Source: JBIOJM01 sp044450785 | GTDB lineage: Bacteria; Planctomycetota; Planctomycetia; Isosphaerales; Isosphaeraceae | Reading direction: 5' to 3' | Assembly: GCA_044450785.1 (NCBI GenBank) | Contig: JBIOJM010000474.1 | Location: forward strand, 1 to 5,991 | Length of the DNA stretch: 5,991 nt | Shown: piece after piece, positions 5,400 through 5,991 of the stretch | Position numbering within the stretch: the first letter of the stretch is position 1 | Layout of the letters: the number at the start of each line of letters is the position of its first letter | The notes under the pieces: model-generated | Databases searched by the model: none | What the model was told of the DNA's origin: nothing | The model's input: only the letters and a program-made list of their open reading frames with translations | Position numbers and translations under genes: made by a program

Positions 5400-5991
5400 A
5401 TGGGTCACAAGTCAGCGAGGGATCAGCGGAGGGGCGGGCGGGGAACGGTCGACGGCCGGAAACGGTGGCGGATGCGGCCGACGTTGCTGGCGCTGGAGGA
5501 ACGCACGCTACTGTCCTTGTTCACCGTGACCAACACCGTCGACAGCGGCACCGGCTCGCTGCGCTATGAGATCGGCCTGGCGAATTCGCATGTTGGTTCC
5601 AACACGATCAACTTCAGCAGTATCGTGTTCAACACGCCGAAGACGATCACCCTGAGGGGCACCCAGCTCGAGCTGAGCAACACGAGTGGGACGGAGAGGA
5701 TCACGGGCCCGGCGGCGCGCGTGACGGTCAGCGGCGGCGGGCTGAGCCGGGTGTTCCAGGTCGATGCGAGTGTCACGGCGTCAATCTCGGGACTGACGAT
5801 CGCCCGCGGCAAAGCCGGCACCGGCGGCGGCGGTCTGTACGACGATGGGGGTACGACCACGCCGACCTTCTGCACCGTCAGCGGCAACTCCGCCGGCACA
5901 AACGGCGGCGGCCTGCTGGACCAGGGGGGCATGACCACGCTGACCAACTGCATCGTCAGCGGCAACTCCGCCTTCAACGGCGGCGGCGGCC
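5400..5991 (+). CDS. Second exported beta-helix protein of the same family (3' partial)
   Basis: The frame opened by ATG 5400 has no stop for 197 codons and leaves the window. It starts with a strongly basic segment (residues 7-26), then LLALEERTLLS at 29-39 and FTVTN at 41-45, followed by VDSGTGSLRYEIGLAN. This is the same order as in the gene at 3388. The 25 bases 5539-5563 equal 3548-3572. After a leader domain (about 57-135, with ISGLTIARGKA) the repeat region begins with NGGGL/GGGG turns and CTVSGNSA and CIVSGNSA rungs 26 residues apart. This pattern of Gly-Gly-hydrophobic plus xxxN recalls polymorphic outer-membrane (Pmp-like) repeats. The protein is probably exported to the cell surface by the route used by its neighbour; the function is unknown. 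The rungs are much shorter than in the upstream paralogue, so the two diverged by different repeat expansion after sharing an N-terminal module. Confidence 0.85.
   Translation, partial: MGHKSARDQRRGGRGTVDGRKRWRMRPTLLALEERTLLSLFTVTNTVDSGTGSLRYEIGLANSHVGSNTINFSSIVFNTPKTITLRGTQLELSNTSGTERITGPAARVTVSGGGLSRVFQVDASVTASISGLTIARGKAGTGGGGLYDDGGTTTPTFCTVSGNSAGTNGGGLLDQGGMTTLTNCIVSGNSAFNGGGG

Overview
The base composition is GC-rich. The protein families point to a planctomycete, probably of the Gemmataceae/Isosphaeraceae type. The evidence is a truncated Ser/Thr kinase with a TPR tail of the kind multiplied in planctomycete genomes, and three copies of the short N-terminal motif (L-E-x-L-E-x-R-x-L-L-S) that planctomycetes place in front of large exported beta-helix proteins. 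Organism and family assignments rest on recognition by eye, not on a search.

Layout: all recognisable coding is on the + strand. Bases 2-2893 hold the 3' part of a membrane-anchored Ser/Thr kinase gene. It enters the window inside the kinase domain, crosses the membrane once and ends in a long TPR array. Bases 2894-3387 hold no intact gene. They contain two copies of a composite palindromic element, a third diverged trace of it, and between the two clear copies the broken 5' end of a beta-helix gene. Bases 3388-5175 are a complete gene for a 595-residue Gly/Ser/Thr-rich right-handed beta-helix protein. Bases 5176-5399 hold a perfect 32-bp palindrome followed by a T run, probably a terminator and perhaps also an interspersed repeat. 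At 5400 a second beta-helix gene of the same N-terminal class begins and runs off the right edge, still open after 197 codons.

How they work together: the kinase is a signalling protein with a cytoplasmic catalytic half and a presumably extracytoplasmic TPR half. The two beta-helix proteins and the relic look like members of one expanding family of exported or surface proteins arranged in tandem. Nothing in the sequence ties the kinase functionally to the beta-helix genes; about 500 bp of repeat-rich DNA separates them.

The most interesting structure is threefold. First, a hidden three-rung super-repeat of about 122-126 residues in the complete beta-helix protein. Second, a decayed third copy of the gene start flanked by two folded repeats 270 bp apart. 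Third, very recent-looking tandem duplication inside the kinase's TPR array. I found no clear evidence of a wholly new system such as defence, CRISPR or mobile-element cargo.
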